The notes below the pieces were generated by a model, which had not been told where the DNA came from, did no database searches, and saw only the letters and a list, made by a program, of their open reading frames with translations. A stretch of DNA of 64,000 nucleotides from an uncultured Prevotella sp. (GTDB taxonomy: Bacteria > Bacteroidota > Bacteroidia > Bacteroidales > Bacteroidaceae): positions 15,370 through 79,369 of the forward strand of contig USHW01000005.1 of the NCBI GenBank assembly GCA_900554545.1, written 5' to 3'. Below, in pieces: positions 34,034 to 43,307 of this stretch (the stretch's first letter is position 1; every line of letters starts with the position of its first letter). The translations under genes and the position numbers were made by a program.

Positions 34034-35187
34034 AATATTTTTTTGTAAAAACTAAATACATTTTCTATATTCTGCTTAACAGAATATAAATTCACAACAG
34101 TCTCAAAAGCCGCTTGTTTCATTTCTTCATACGCGTTAGCTGATGCAGAAGAGACCTCAACAAGTCGTGCCATTAAATCTTCAACAGTATCATATCTTAG
34201 ACCAATCTCATGCCCTGTCAAACTTAGACCATTATCAAACTGCTCCTTTGTACCTCCTGTATTCTTTCCTATTACCAAACAACGGTTTCCCATTGCCTCT
34301 GGCATACAGCGGCCGAAAGCCTCAAAACGTGAACAAACAACAACAGCAGAAACTTCTTGCATTATATTTTTTATATCCTTGCGCCCACCCAAGAAAATAA
34401 TATAATCATCCAAACCGTAATCTTTTATGCATTTAAGAACAGACTTATAATATTTCCTATCACAAACATCCCCAGCAACAAGCAAAGTATACGGTTTCTT
34501 AACTTTATTTTTATAAAGATTATAAGCATTGATTAGTTGCATCAGTCCTTTTGCTGGTTCTATGCGTCCTGCATACAAAAACTTGCACTTATCTCGATTA
34601 TCATGTGGGCTGTTTTCATTAACTTCAATTCCATTATAAATAACTTCAGAACGAGGCCCTTGCAACCCGTGATATTCCTGCAATGTCTTTGTAATGCAAA
34701 TAGAGTAACTATTAAACTCTTTCAAAGACTTGTAAAAATTAGATTTTGAAGGATAATAATGTTCGTCAAAATCAATGTCACAGAATTCCCTAAAATGATA
34801 AATGTGTGGTATATGCAACTTTACAGACGCTCTAAAACCAACATCAATTACACTCACATTGGTATGTATAATCTGCACATTCTCTTTCTTACACAATTTT
34901 ACAACCTTATTTACAGCTAAATTGGACAGTATGCGCCTCATTAAAAGCCGAGGTACAAACATCAATAAATCGCGAAAAGAATTCAAAAAAGGATATGTAT
35001 TCGGCCTATACATCAAGGCGTAAACCTGTATACCACGACTTTTCAACACATTATATATACCTTTTTCATCAGGAGTGACAACAATCGGACATACGTCCTT
35101 TTGCACCAAACCATTTAATAAAACCAATAACGATTTGGAGGCACCACCTAAAAGGCTTGTTGAATTAACGACATACAACACTTTCAT
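34021..35187 (-). CDS. Glycosyltransferase, GT4 family
   Basis: 388 residues from the ATG at 35185-35187 (MKVLYVVNSTSLLGGASKSL); five more codons upstream (MMTSV) are possible. The glycine-rich start LLGGASKSLLVLLNGLVQK and the donor-binding half KCKFLYAGRIEPAKGLMQLI, TLLVAGDVCDRKYYKSVL, VVVCSRFEAFGRCMPEAMGN (with the E-x7-E-like pattern) are a classic GT4 enzyme. It would extend the capsule repeat unit. Directly upstream lies a decayed copy of a similar glycosyltransferase start, which begins with the near-identical MKVLY. AT-rich. Confidence 0.9.
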   Translation of the reverse strand: MKVLYVVNSTSLLGGASKSLLVLLNGLVQKDVCPIVVTPDEKGIYNVLKSRGIQVYALMYRPNTYPFLNSFRDLLMFVPRLLMRRILSNLAVNKVVKLCKKENVQIIHTNVSVIDVGFRASVKLHIPHIYHFREFCDIDFDEHYYPSKSNFYKSLKEFNSYSICITKTLQEYHGLQGPRSEVIYNGIEVNENSPHDNRDKCKFLYAGRIEPAKGLMQLINAYNLYKNKVKKPYTLLVAGDVCDRKYYKSVLKCIKDYGLDDYIIFLGGRKDIKNIMQEVSAVVVCSRFEAFGRCMPEAMGNRCLVIGKNTGGTKEQFDNGLSLTGHEIGLRYDTVEDLMARLVEVSSASANAYEEMKQAAFETVVNLYSVKQNIENVFSFYKKILCDN

Positions 35188-35439
35188 TACACTTGTCATC
35201 ACATGATTTTAATTCTAAAAATTCAAAATTGCCATGCAAAACACTGATATTAGATAATTGAGCCATAGTATCCTCTTACAATAACACAAAATATAAATAA
35301 TTATTGCAATAAATAACATCCTTTTGCCTTTAAGCAAAATGTAGCCCAATAAAATTTAATTCCAACAAGTCCATTTCCATATACACCCCAAATAGAATTT
35401 CAAAAAGCGAAATTATCCACGGCACGGTCATGTAAGATA

Positions 35440-35651
35440 TTTATCAAATAAACAGATGCGTATTGAACCTTAATGGAAGGAACATGTATGAGTACCTTTA
35501 TTTAAAAGAATTATATACTTTACATCTTTCATTCTCACCGACCACAGCAGATACAACAAAACCTCACTCTTGCAGACCGCTGATTAAAGTCAACAAAGCT
35601 TCTAAAGCCATCACGTGAATTACTTGCGCTGAATATATATAAGACTTTCAT
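35440..35651 (-). pseudogene. Remnant of a glycosyltransferase gene (N-terminus only)
   Basis: An ATG at 35649-35651 overlaps the wzy stop (ATGA) and opens MKVLYIFSASNSRDGFRSFV, strikingly like the start of the intact GT4 gene downstream (MKVLYVVNSTSLLGGASKS). The frame stops after 38 codons, but a shifted frame continues with GFVVSAVVGENERCKVYNSFK, as expected for a GT4 N-terminal domain. Beyond that, down to 35203, every frame is broken and AT-rich. So a glycosyltransferase gene once stood between wzy and the present GT and has been mostly lost. Confidence 0.5.
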
Positions 35652-36886
35652 TCTCTACTATTTTTTGCACCACTAAATGTATCCAAACTTGCTGTACATA
35701 ATAATGGTATAAAATAATTATACCATAAAGGATAACCTCGAACAATAAAGCAAAGCGTTGCGATGGTCATTGCTGCAATCCACACACGCTTGTCTTTGGC
35801 ATGTGAATATGCAAAAATATAAAGCAGTATAACAAGTAAAAGTCCTATCAGGCCGTTTTCGTATATATAAACCCTAAATCCAGAATTGCCAAAAGTAGTC
35901 CAATCCATCTCCCTCCCAAGAAAGATATCTGACGATTGTAAAAAATCATCGAATTCCATCTGAAAATCATCCGTAACACGATTATCGCCAACCATTTCCC
36001 CGTCTTCTATTTCCAATCTCATAAGAATCAAATCATGAATAAGATTGTCACCGCCATTATAATAAAATGCCACAATACATATTACTGCTAAAAAAAGCAC
36101 AGATGCTATCATCTTTTTGGCAATGTCTTTTCTTTGACACCACATATTAAAAAATATTATAACAACAAAAAGCACATACGCCGCAAGTGAAAAAGTCATC
36201 AAAGTTGCTATAATTAAAACAATATTATACCATTTTTTCCACTTTCCCATTTGCGCCAAAAGCAGTAGCACTGTAGCAGTTCCAAGATGCCCAGGCTCCA
36301 AAAAAACAGAATTGAAACGCGGGATTATCAAAGAAAACAGAGTGCTGTCCTCTATCATGAAAAAATAATAATTTGTAAACGAGTACAGCGCGTTTTCTCC
36401 AAAAACCGCACTTTGTGAAGGGAATTGTAAACCAAACAAATAATATAAAATGAAACAAGGTATTGAAATAGACAACAATACAGCCATTACCTTAGCTAAA
36501 AAGGTAACTAATCTCAACAACTCGTCAGCATCCGTTCTAAATAAAGACAAAAATATGAATATATTAAAAACCTGTACAACAAATCCAGCAAAACTCGCAT
36601 CATTCACAAACAATTGATAACATAACAAAATTACATACGCCGAGATTGTAAACAAGAAGTCACGCCTATTAAAATAAGGCTTTTCCATAGAATTGGAAAC
36701 AAGCATTGCTACAACAATCAAACAGCACGCTGGTACTATATAAAACGGTCCTAAAGGCCACAAAAACCAAGGATTCAGTGAACCGAAATAAGCAAGCAAC
36801 ATCCCACTATAAAGAAAAATCTTAACGATTGTCCTTTTTTCAAAAAGATACAGGCGACTTATGTCAAACGTTCCTATTTTCATCAA
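35648..36886 (-). CDS. wzy: O-antigen/capsule polymerase, Wzy-like
   Basis: 412 residues with about ten to eleven hydrophobic helices spread over the length (FLYSGMLLAYFGSLNPWFLW, FVVQVFNIFIFLSLF, AVLLSISIPCFILYYLFGLQ) and one larger loop near 280-330 (DGEMVGDNRVTDDFQMEFDD). The sequence has little motif content, as is usual for Wzy; the FLEPGHLGTATVLLLLAQ segment resembles the O-antigen ligase/polymerase (Wzy_C) family. It would join repeat units on the periplasmic side. Position between wzx and glycosyltransferases supports the call. AT-rich, as expected for the serotype-specific centre. Confidence 0.82.
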   Translation of the reverse strand: MMKIGTFDISRLYLFEKRTIVKIFLYSGMLLAYFGSLNPWFLWPLGPFYIVPACCLIVVAMLVSNSMEKPYFNRRDFLFTISAYVILLCYQLFVNDASFAGFVVQVFNIFIFLSLFRTDADELLRLVTFLAKVMAVLLSISIPCFILYYLFGLQFPSQSAVFGENALYSFTNYYFFMIEDSTLFSLIIPRFNSVFLEPGHLGTATVLLLLAQMGKWKKWYNIVLIIATLMTFSLAAYVLFVVIIFFNMWCQRKDIAKKMIASVLFLAVICIVAFYYNGGDNLIHDLILMRLEIEDGEMVGDNRVTDDFQMEFDDFLQSSDIFLGREMDWTTFGNSGFRVYIYENGLIGLLLVILLYIFAYSHAKDKRVWIAAMTIATLCFIVRGYPLWYNYFIPLLCTASLDTFSGAKNSRE

Positions 36887-36897
36887 CTACAAACCAA

Positions 36898-38412
36898 TCA
36901 ATGTTTCTTTACAAAAAATTCCTTTGCAAACAAGCGCTCACCATTACTCATCGTAAAGTGCCAAAAGACAATGGCACCCAACAATACCGACACCACCAAC
37001 GTAAAGATAAACCTATGCGGAAACTCAACAAACTTCACGCACAAATATCCAACTACAAAAAGTACAAGGCAAAGTGGCAACAACGGGCAGATGGCGCTCG
37101 TCACAAACTCTGACACATTGAGTCCCATTGTACGCCTCATATAAAAAAGCCTTGATACAGAAACTATAAGTTCAATAATAAGATAAACACACATTACATA
37201 AACGGCCTCATGCCACATGAAAAGCACGAACAACGCCAACGGTAAAATTGCAAGCTTAGGTGTGTACATCAACAAAGAATATTTACGCACCTGACCAGAA
37301 GCCTGATTGGCCGTGTTAAGTCCATAAGTCAATTGGTCTGCTATGAAAGAAAGCAATATAAAGGTACAAAACATTTCCGCTCCAGGTGGAACTTCCTTTA
37401 ACCAGAATGACAATATCGAATGAATTTCCCAAATGGCCGGTATGGCTATAATAATCATCAACGCCGACGAATACTTGCTTTCCTGCATGGCCAACTTCAG
37501 CATGCCATCCCTATCTCCCGCACCCTCGGCTTTCATTATTTGCGGATTCATAGCATTTAAAACAGAAGTTGAAACAAACGCCATAGCTCCCTGTACCTGA
37601 AAGGCTATGCCATAAGCTGCGTTTATCACAGTTCCAAAAAAATTATTCAGTATTATTGCAATACCCTGATTTCTAAAAACAACCACTCCCGCACCGTATG
37701 TTGTCCAACCAGCAAAACCCAGCAGGTTCAAGATACAAGAACTACTTATATCTTTCCTTCTGCCCCCCAAAGAGCATTCGCCGAATTTTTTTATCGCATA
37801 TAACGAGAATGCCAATAAATTGCACAATTGGATGAAAACCATCATAGCCGCATAAAGCACCAACTTGTCAAACGTCGAATAAGTGATGTAAACAGCTAAA
37901 AACAGCTTCAAGAAACCGTCCAACACTTCCACTATAGAAATGTAGACTATGTTTTCACGGGCGATAAAAACTGCCTTATATGGAGCTATGAGTATTGTTA
38001 TAGCCAGAATGGCAATAGTAAACAAATAAACATTTTCCGCAGCGGCAATTCTGTCCAAAGGGATTTTTATCCAATGATATATTACAACATCCTTCAACAA
38101 GAATAAAATCAAAGACAGAATTATTGCAAAAACAGCATGAATTAATAAGCTGTTGGAAAATACCTTCCTGACAGCATCCATGTCTTCCTGCCCGTAATGG
38201 AATGAAACATACCGCTGTGTGGTTACTACAAGCGCATTCGTAATAAATCCAAGCATTGCGACAACTCCACCGATTATAGAATAAATACCAAAATCAGACA
38301 CACCCAATGCAGCAAGTATCAGGCGTGTCGAATAAAGGCTCAATATTATGTTTATTATTGAACGTGAATATTGAGCCACTGTATTTATAACTATCCGCTT
38401 TGCAGGATTCAT
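36898..38412 (-). CDS. wzx: Polysaccharide repeat-unit flippase, Wzx-like
   Basis: 504 residues with about twelve to fourteen membrane helices. The N-terminus RIVINTVAQYSRSIINIILS followed by LYSTRLILAALGVSDFGIYS is characteristic of the MOP superfamily (PST/Wzx) exporters. It would flip undecaprenyl-linked capsule repeat units to the periplasm, where Wzy polymerises them. It lies 15 bp downstream of the wzz gene and 11 bp upstream of wzy on the same transcript. Confidence 0.92.
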   Translation of the reverse strand: MNPAKRIVINTVAQYSRSIINIILSLYSTRLILAALGVSDFGIYSIIGGVVAMLGFITNALVVTTQRYVSFHYGQEDMDAVRKVFSNSLLIHAVFAIILSLILFLLKDVVIYHWIKIPLDRIAAAENVYLFTIAILAITILIAPYKAVFIARENIVYISIVEVLDGFLKLFLAVYITYSTFDKLVLYAAMMVFIQLCNLLAFSLYAIKKFGECSLGGRRKDISSSCILNLLGFAGWTTYGAGVVVFRNQGIAIILNNFFGTVINAAYGIAFQVQGAMAFVSTSVLNAMNPQIMKAEGAGDRDGMLKLAMQESKYSSALMIIIAIPAIWEIHSILSFWLKEVPPGAEMFCTFILLSFIADQLTYGLNTANQASGQVRKYSLLMYTPKLAILPLALFVLFMWHEAVYVMCVYLIIELIVSVSRLFYMRRTMGLNVSEFVTSAICPLLPLCLVLFVVGYLCVKFVEFPHRFIFTLVVSVLLGAIVFWHFTMSNGERLFAKEFFVKKH

Positions 38413-38427
38413 GTTTTTAACGGACTT

Positions 38428-39507
38428 CTATTTCAATGCAGTAAGCTGTTTTTTTATAAAACCTTTGAACACACAAACAGTTGTACCCATAAAAGTCAAA
38501 AACATCATCGCCAGCACAAACAAAACCCTCTTCGGCCCTGCCGGTTTTTGCGGAACAGAAGCACCTTGTATTACAGTAAATGCCGGGGTGCGTTCCTGAA
38601 CCTTAGCCTTGGCCATCTGTAACTGTGTGGTCAACGTCGTATATGTGTTATATTTCAGCTGCATGTCGTTTTCAAGGTCTTGTTCCTTTGCCTTAAAACT
38701 CGTCAGCATAAGGTCTGTATTGGCGTCAGCATAGCTTGCATACTGCCTGCGCGCTTTATCATAGTCGCTTTTTGCCTCATTGGTAAGCTTGGTGTAATAC
38801 TCCAAGTCTACGCGGGCTTTCCTCGTCCTATAATCAGTTATAAAATCCTGCAACCGCACACGCACAGAATCTGCCATCATGGCACTAACCAGCCTGTCTT
38901 GGTCTTTTACTGTAATCGTTATGACATTTGTCTTCTTGTCTACCGCACAGGTTATCTTTTCCTGTATCATCGAAACAACTTTGTCCTGCTCTTCAGACAA
39001 GACTAAAATGTCTGAATTTCCATTATTGCCATCAGCTTTCAAAACACCCTCTTTCCGGGGAAACAGCCCGCGTATTTGCTTTCCCAACCAGACGAGAGGC
39101 ATTTGCCAAATGGAAACCTTCTGATTTTTAGTCAGATACGTATAATAGTCTGTCTTTATGTCCCCGTCTTCATTGACAACCTTTATGTCAAACAAGTCCA
39201 CTATAAAATTCGACGCTTCCATTACGTCGGGATACAACGTAGGATAAATGGCGTCCGTAGATGTCATGTTTCCAAGGTTAAAGCCAAACGATGCAGCCAA
39301 CGAGCTGAGACTTCCGCCGCTTGACAACATGTCTGTTTCCGGTGCAAGCGTTATTGTTGTCACGTAATAGCGAGGCTGTGGAAATATCCAAAGACATGAC
39401 AAAATAAAAGCTATCGACAAAGCCTTTATAAAAAGCCTTTTCTTTTCTTTCAAACGCTTAAAAAGCACTCTAAGGTCTATAACATCTTTTTTTTTGTTCT
39501 CTTCCAT
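38428..39507 (-). CDS. wzz: Polysaccharide chain-length determinant (Wzz-like)
   Basis: 359 residues. Two membrane helices frame a periplasmic domain: the first at about 21-45 (KKRLFIKALSIAFILSCLWI) and the last at about 325-348 (VLFVLAMMFLTFMGTTVCVF). Between them lies a long helical region (YYTKLTNEAKSDYDKARRQY), and the proline-rich ASVPQKPAGPKR motif precedes the final helix, the Wzz signature. There is no C-terminal tyrosine kinase domain. It sets the modal length of the polysaccharide together with Wzy and the SLBB export protein encoded upstream. Confidence 0.92.
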   Translation of the reverse strand: MEENKKKDVIDLRVLFKRLKEKKRLFIKALSIAFILSCLWIFPQPRYYVTTITLAPETDMLSSGGSLSSLAASFGFNLGNMTSTDAIYPTLYPDVMEASNFIVDLFDIKVVNEDGDIKTDYYTYLTKNQKVSIWQMPLVWLGKQIRGLFPRKEGVLKADGNNGNSDILVLSEEQDKVVSMIQEKITCAVDKKTNVITITVKDQDRLVSAMMADSVRVRLQDFITDYRTRKARVDLEYYTKLTNEAKSDYDKARRQYASYADANTDLMLTSFKAKEQDLENDMQLKYNTYTTLTTQLQMAKAKVQERTPAFTVIQGASVPQKPAGPKRVLFVLAMMFLTFMGTTVCVFKGFIKKQLTALK

Positions 39508-39598
39508 TATATCATTCTTACCATGTATAATACATCCTTTCTCTTACTTTCAAAATTCCGCATGCCAATCGGGCTTTCATTGCCGCCGTCCCTACTTG

Positions 39599-42079
39599 CT
39601 ATTTCAGGATGTTTGCCAATGACGCTATCACTGTGGCGATTGAAGCTACAGACGTGCCGATGGTCATCTTGTCTGCTATTGTCATTGTGCTAATCTTCTT
39701 CTGCGGCACAAATATTTCACATCCGGGCTTGGGTTTTGCGCCGTCGCTCACTTTAGCTACGGTTCCGTTCATATAAATTATGAACGCCTGGCTCTTCTTG
39801 GCCCGGTTGCTGTAGCCTCCGGCCTGGCTTATGTAATACTTCGCCTTCTTGCCTTCGATGAAACCTACGGTGTTGGGATACATCACCTCGCCGTTGATTT
39901 TCACGGTGGCGTTGTATTGTGGAACCACGAGGCGGTCGCCCTCACGCAAAACTATATCCTCGTCGCCGCCGGGATTTGCCAAAGCCTTGTCAAGCTCGAT
40001 ACCAACCGAATAGGTCTCAGGAATTTCAAACTTCTTAAGCCTCTCGGCATTCGACAAGTCAAGACTGCGGCTCTGGGCTGCGGCTTCAAGCTCGAGGTTC
40101 TCCGCCTGTTCCAATGCCATCTGCTTTGCCACTTCAAGCCTCTTGCGCTCAGTATCGTTCAGACGGCGCTCAAGCCTCGCTCCTTCTACATACGCACGGT
40201 CGTTCACACCTCCAGCGTTCTTTATCAGGTCGCTAAGGCGCTGGTTTTTCTTCGACAACGTATATGTACCGCCGAACATCACCTCGCCTTCCACTATGAC
40301 GTTCTGCTGTTTGTAGAAACCAGGACTCTTGCGCACGTAAACCTCGTCGAACGGCATCAGCTTGAAGCCCGGCTCGCCGTCAATGACAAACCCGTCCTTT
40401 AAGGCGAAGGTGTATGTACGCGCAATTATGGAGTCGGTTGTCAACGCCTTGGGATTAACCATGCGGCGTGCCACGTCGACTTTCACCGTAGAAGCGGTCT
40501 GCTTCAGTCCGCCGGCCTGCAGCACGATGTCTTCAAGCGTTTCGTTGTCGGCATATTTGTACACACCTGGCTTAAACACTTCGCCGTGTATGGTGATGGT
40601 CTGCTGCTCCATCAACTCCTGTTTCGTGGGAATGAAGAGCACGTCGTTGTTCTGTATAGGTATGTCGGCCACGCGTCCGGCCAGTATGCCGTCAACATCC
40701 ACAGGGATTACTTCCAGCGTGCGGTCAGCCTTCATGCGGTGCATCACGGCACGTGCGGTAAAGGCTTCCTCCCTAAGTCCGTCGGCATGCTCTATCAACG
40801 AGCGCACACTATTTATGCTGCCACCTACCTGGTACATGCCCGGACGGAACACGGCACCCTTTATTTCAACCATGTTCGAGAAGCGAGGCAGGATGGAGTC
40901 CACGCTTACAGAGTCAGCATCGGCCAACTGGAACGCTCCCATGTCAAACTCGTCTATGTTGTACACAGAGTATTCCCTTCCAGTCTTGCGCACCAAACGC
41001 ACCGACTTCTTGTAAGCGTCGCCGGTAAATCCGCCGGCATATTTCAGCAATGTGGCCACGCTTTCGCTCTTCTTCATCTCGTAATACATCGGGCGTTTCA
41101 CTTTTCCCGTTATGTTTACAAGACAGTCATACGCGCCTACGGTTATGACGTCGTTGTCTGCCAGGCGTATGTTTCCCGTCAGCTTGCCGTTCAGTATGTA
41201 GTCGTAGATGTCAACGGTTGTCACGAGCCTGTTGTTACGGTACACCTTTATATTGCGCAGCGTACCAATGTCGTTCGTTCCTCCGGCCATGTACAGTGCG
41301 TGGAACACCGAGGCAAAAGCCGGCAGGGTGTAAGTTCCGGGATTGTTGACCTCGCCCATTACATTAATCATTATAGTACGGGTCTGCCCCACTGTAAGGC
41401 TTATCTTCGAACTACGGTAACGCGAACCCACCGTAGAACGCAGCTTGGCGTTGGCCTCTTCCACTGTAAGTCCTGAAATGCTTACCGGGCCGTAACCCTC
41501 GATTGTCACCGTACCGTCGGGCGACACAGTATCTTCTATTGTCTTCTGCGAAGCTCCGTATATGTCGATGAACACCGCATCACCCGGTCCGAGGCGGTAG
41601 TTCTGCGGCGTAGCTATATTCATGTCAGGTTCGAACGTTAGGTACTTGTTGTTGAAAATGTCGCGTCCGAACACCCTTTTCTTGTCCGCCATCGCGCTCA
41701 TAAGGCTTTCGAAGTACAGCGAATCGGGCATCATGAACGCGGCGCTTGGGATGCTCGTGCCAAGCCCTGTCTCGGCAGACGAGCCTTCAACGGCGTTGTT
41801 CACGCGCATGCGGTTGACCGACATGCCCATGCCTGAAACGTCAGTCCCGGTCATGGACGCGCTGGCTGAAGCGCCTGCATACCTTTCGCGCAAGCGCCTT
41901 ATCTGGTCTATCGTCACGCCGCGCTGCACCAGCTTGGTCACTATCTGCGCCTGCGAAGTGCCTGCGGCGTTCTCTTCCATTACAAACTGTATTATCTCCG
42001 AGTCGGTCATTGACGACTGCGCCATGGCGAACAACGGCATCAAAGCCGCCAATACAAATATTGACAGAAGTTTTTTCAC
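39599..42079 (-). CDS. Capsule/exopolysaccharide export protein with SLBB domains
   Basis: 826 residues with a signal peptide (MKKLLSIFVLAALMPLFAMA). The poly_export domain is near 150-230 (QNYRLGPGDAVFIDIYGASQ, then VSPDGTVTIEGYGPVSISGL). It is followed by repeated SLBB domains, each with the pattern vntPGtYtLp...ly.AGG: VMGEVNNPGTYTLPAFASVF, IKGAVFRPGMYQVGGSI, IHGEVFKPGVYKYAD, VEGEVMFGGTYTLSKKNQRL, INGEVMYPNTVGFIEGKK. A C-terminal hydrophobic stretch (TIGTSVASIATVIASLANIL) ends it. Larger than Wza (about 380), as usual in Bacteroidetes. It forms or feeds the outer-membrane export channel. Confidence 0.93.
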   Translation of the reverse strand: MKKLLSIFVLAALMPLFAMAQSSMTDSEIIQFVMEENAAGTSQAQIVTKLVQRGVTIDQIRRLRERYAGASASASMTGTDVSGMGMSVNRMRVNNAVEGSSAETGLGTSIPSAAFMMPDSLYFESLMSAMADKKRVFGRDIFNNKYLTFEPDMNIATPQNYRLGPGDAVFIDIYGASQKTIEDTVSPDGTVTIEGYGPVSISGLTVEEANAKLRSTVGSRYRSSKISLTVGQTRTIMINVMGEVNNPGTYTLPAFASVFHALYMAGGTNDIGTLRNIKVYRNNRLVTTVDIYDYILNGKLTGNIRLADNDVITVGAYDCLVNITGKVKRPMYYEMKKSESVATLLKYAGGFTGDAYKKSVRLVRKTGREYSVYNIDEFDMGAFQLADADSVSVDSILPRFSNMVEIKGAVFRPGMYQVGGSINSVRSLIEHADGLREEAFTARAVMHRMKADRTLEVIPVDVDGILAGRVADIPIQNNDVLFIPTKQELMEQQTITIHGEVFKPGVYKYADNETLEDIVLQAGGLKQTASTVKVDVARRMVNPKALTTDSIIARTYTFALKDGFVIDGEPGFKLMPFDEVYVRKSPGFYKQQNVIVEGEVMFGGTYTLSKKNQRLSDLIKNAGGVNDRAYVEGARLERRLNDTERKRLEVAKQMALEQAENLELEAAAQSRSLDLSNAERLKKFEIPETYSVGIELDKALANPGGDEDIVLREGDRLVVPQYNATVKINGEVMYPNTVGFIEGKKAKYYISQAGGYSNRAKKSQAFIIYMNGTVAKVSDGAKPKPGCEIFVPQKKISTMTIADKMTIGTSVASIATVIASLANILK

Positions 42080-42121
42080 AACCTTTCTAAATTATGATTT
42101 ATGATATTTTTTGCATGTATG

Positions 42122-42709
42122 TCAGAATTTCTTGCCGCTTACGATGCTTGCCGCCGTGCGCACTACAATGCTGAAGTCGAGCCAAAGCGACCTGCGTTCC
42201 AGATAGCTTATGTCCATGCTCAATCTCTTGAGCATCTTCTCCATCGTGTCCGTGTAGCCGTTGTACAGGGTGGCTTCCGATGTCAGTCCCGGCTTCATCT
42301 TGTAAATAAGCTCGTACCGGGCGTCTTCCTGCATTATTTTGTCTATAAAATACTTGCGTTCCGGCCGCGGCCCGACAAACGACATGTCGCCCCTCAACAC
42401 GTTCCACAGCTGCGGAAGCTCGTCAAGATGGTGCTCGCGCAGAAACCGCTCCGTGCATGTGGAGTGTTCCTTGTCGCTCTTGGCAACGAGCATCGGCTCG
42501 TCGCCACACCCGCTCATCGTCCGGAATTTATATATGGTAAAAGGCTTTCCGCCCTGGCCTATCCGCTCCTGCGAGAATATTGCAGGGCCGTTGCGCTGGG
42601 CTTTAAGCAGTATACATATCACAAGCATCAGCGGCGACAGCACCACGATGCCGACAACGGCGAACACAAAGTCCAACAAGCGTTTGACCCCATGCTGCCA
42701 CATTCCCAT
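42122..42709 (-). CDS. Initiating bacterial sugar transferase
   Basis: About 196 residues from the ATG at 42707-42709 (MGMWQHGVKRLLDFVFAVVG). One N-terminal membrane helix precedes the catalytic domain with KAQRNGPAIFSQERIGQGGK, FTIYKFRTM, HLDELPQLWNVLRGDMSFVGPRP (written here in two recognisable parts: HLDELPQLWNVL and GDMSFVGPRP) and KPGLTSEATLYNGY. This is the WbaP/WcaJ-type catalytic core. It transfers a sugar-1-phosphate to undecaprenyl phosphate, the first step of repeat-unit synthesis. The frame extends to 42907, but that crosses the -7 box at 42839-42832; a GTG at 42778 is an alternative. First gene of the capsule operon. Confidence 0.88.
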   Translation of the reverse strand: MGMWQHGVKRLLDFVFAVVGIVVLSPLMLVICILLKAQRNGPAIFSQERIGQGGKPFTIYKFRTMSGCGDEPMLVAKSDKEHSTCTERFLREHHLDELPQLWNVLRGDMSFVGPRPERKYFIDKIMQEDARYELIYKMKPGLTSEATLYNGYTDTMEKMLKRLSMDISYLERRSLWLDFSIVVRTAASIVSGKKF

Positions 42710-42831
42710 TGCGTCAGCCACGTCAACGCCTCCGCCGACCACGCCTGCGCCCGTATGTCCACATCCTGTCAATTTCACCGTAAGTATGTTCTGTTGACAT
42801 TTATTATAACCCAAATTTCGCAAAATTGTTG

Positions 42832-42839
42832 CAAAGATA
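42832..42839 (-). promoter_or_regulatory. Candidate -7 box of the capsule operon
   Basis: TATCTTTG reads on the minus strand, followed by the usual CAAC. The -33 region is TTTTTTTCG rather than TTTG. It would start a transcript near 42826 and serve the roughly 13-kb capsule operon; no invertible flanking repeats are visible. Confidence 0.5.
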
Positions 42840-42970
42840 GCATATTTTATTCGAAAAAAAGCCTGCTGACAGCCTTTAAATGCCATTATGTGACTTGGTT
42901 GCACCACTTTCAGGCGGCTTTTGAGCAGCCGCTGAAAAAGTCCCTGCGTAACTGCCTGGCAACCAACACG

Positions 42971-43062
42971 TTACAAAAGGCCGTCTTTCAGGCTGTAAAA
43001 GACGGCTTTTTACAGCCTGAAAGACGGCCTTTTGCAATGTGAAATGCGGCCTTTCGCATTTC
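42971..43062. repeat. 22-bp-unit GGCC repeat element, copy 4
   Basis: Units AAAAGGCCGTCTTTC, AAAAGACGGCTTTTT, AAAGACGGCCTTTTG and AAATGCGGCCTTTCG follow at 20-24-bp steps; the first three can pair into a strong stem (GGCTGTAAAAGACGG against its complement). It lies between divergent capsule and asnA promoters. The 42840-43307 gap contains no gene. Confidence 0.65.
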
Positions 43063-43174
43063 CACACGGCTCATGCCCTGCGGCCGGCGGCGGTTTCACA
43101 AGGCGCGTGCGCACGGTTGACAATCGTCGGCCAGCAGCCTGTCATCATGTCACATTGCGTTTTTATGCCACCGC

Positions 43175-43208
43175 TTTGTTGCACATTGACCAATATTTAG
43201 TATCTTTG
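43175..43208 (+). promoter_or_regulatory. Promoter of asnA-dnaX
   Basis: TATCTTTG at 43201-43208 with TTTGTTG at 43175-43181; taking TTG at 43179-43181 gives a 19-bp spacer. The leader is about 93 nt. Confidence 0.65.
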
Positions 43209-43307
43209 CAGAAGATAATCCGCACCGGTGAAACTGCAAGCAAGCTTGCTTCCAGCCCGTTTGCATTGTCTTTAGCATAGAAAACAACCATACTAACAAC
43301 ATCCATC

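Noticed and set aside
42876..43067. 63-codon minus-strand frame in the asnA upstream gap
   Set aside because: Translation of the GGCC repeat element (QAVKSRLLQPERRPF), not a protein.
42832..43208. Invertible capsule promoter of the Bacteroides type
   Set aside because: No inverted repeats flank the -7 box of the capsule operon at a suitable distance; only the GGCC element lies nearby.
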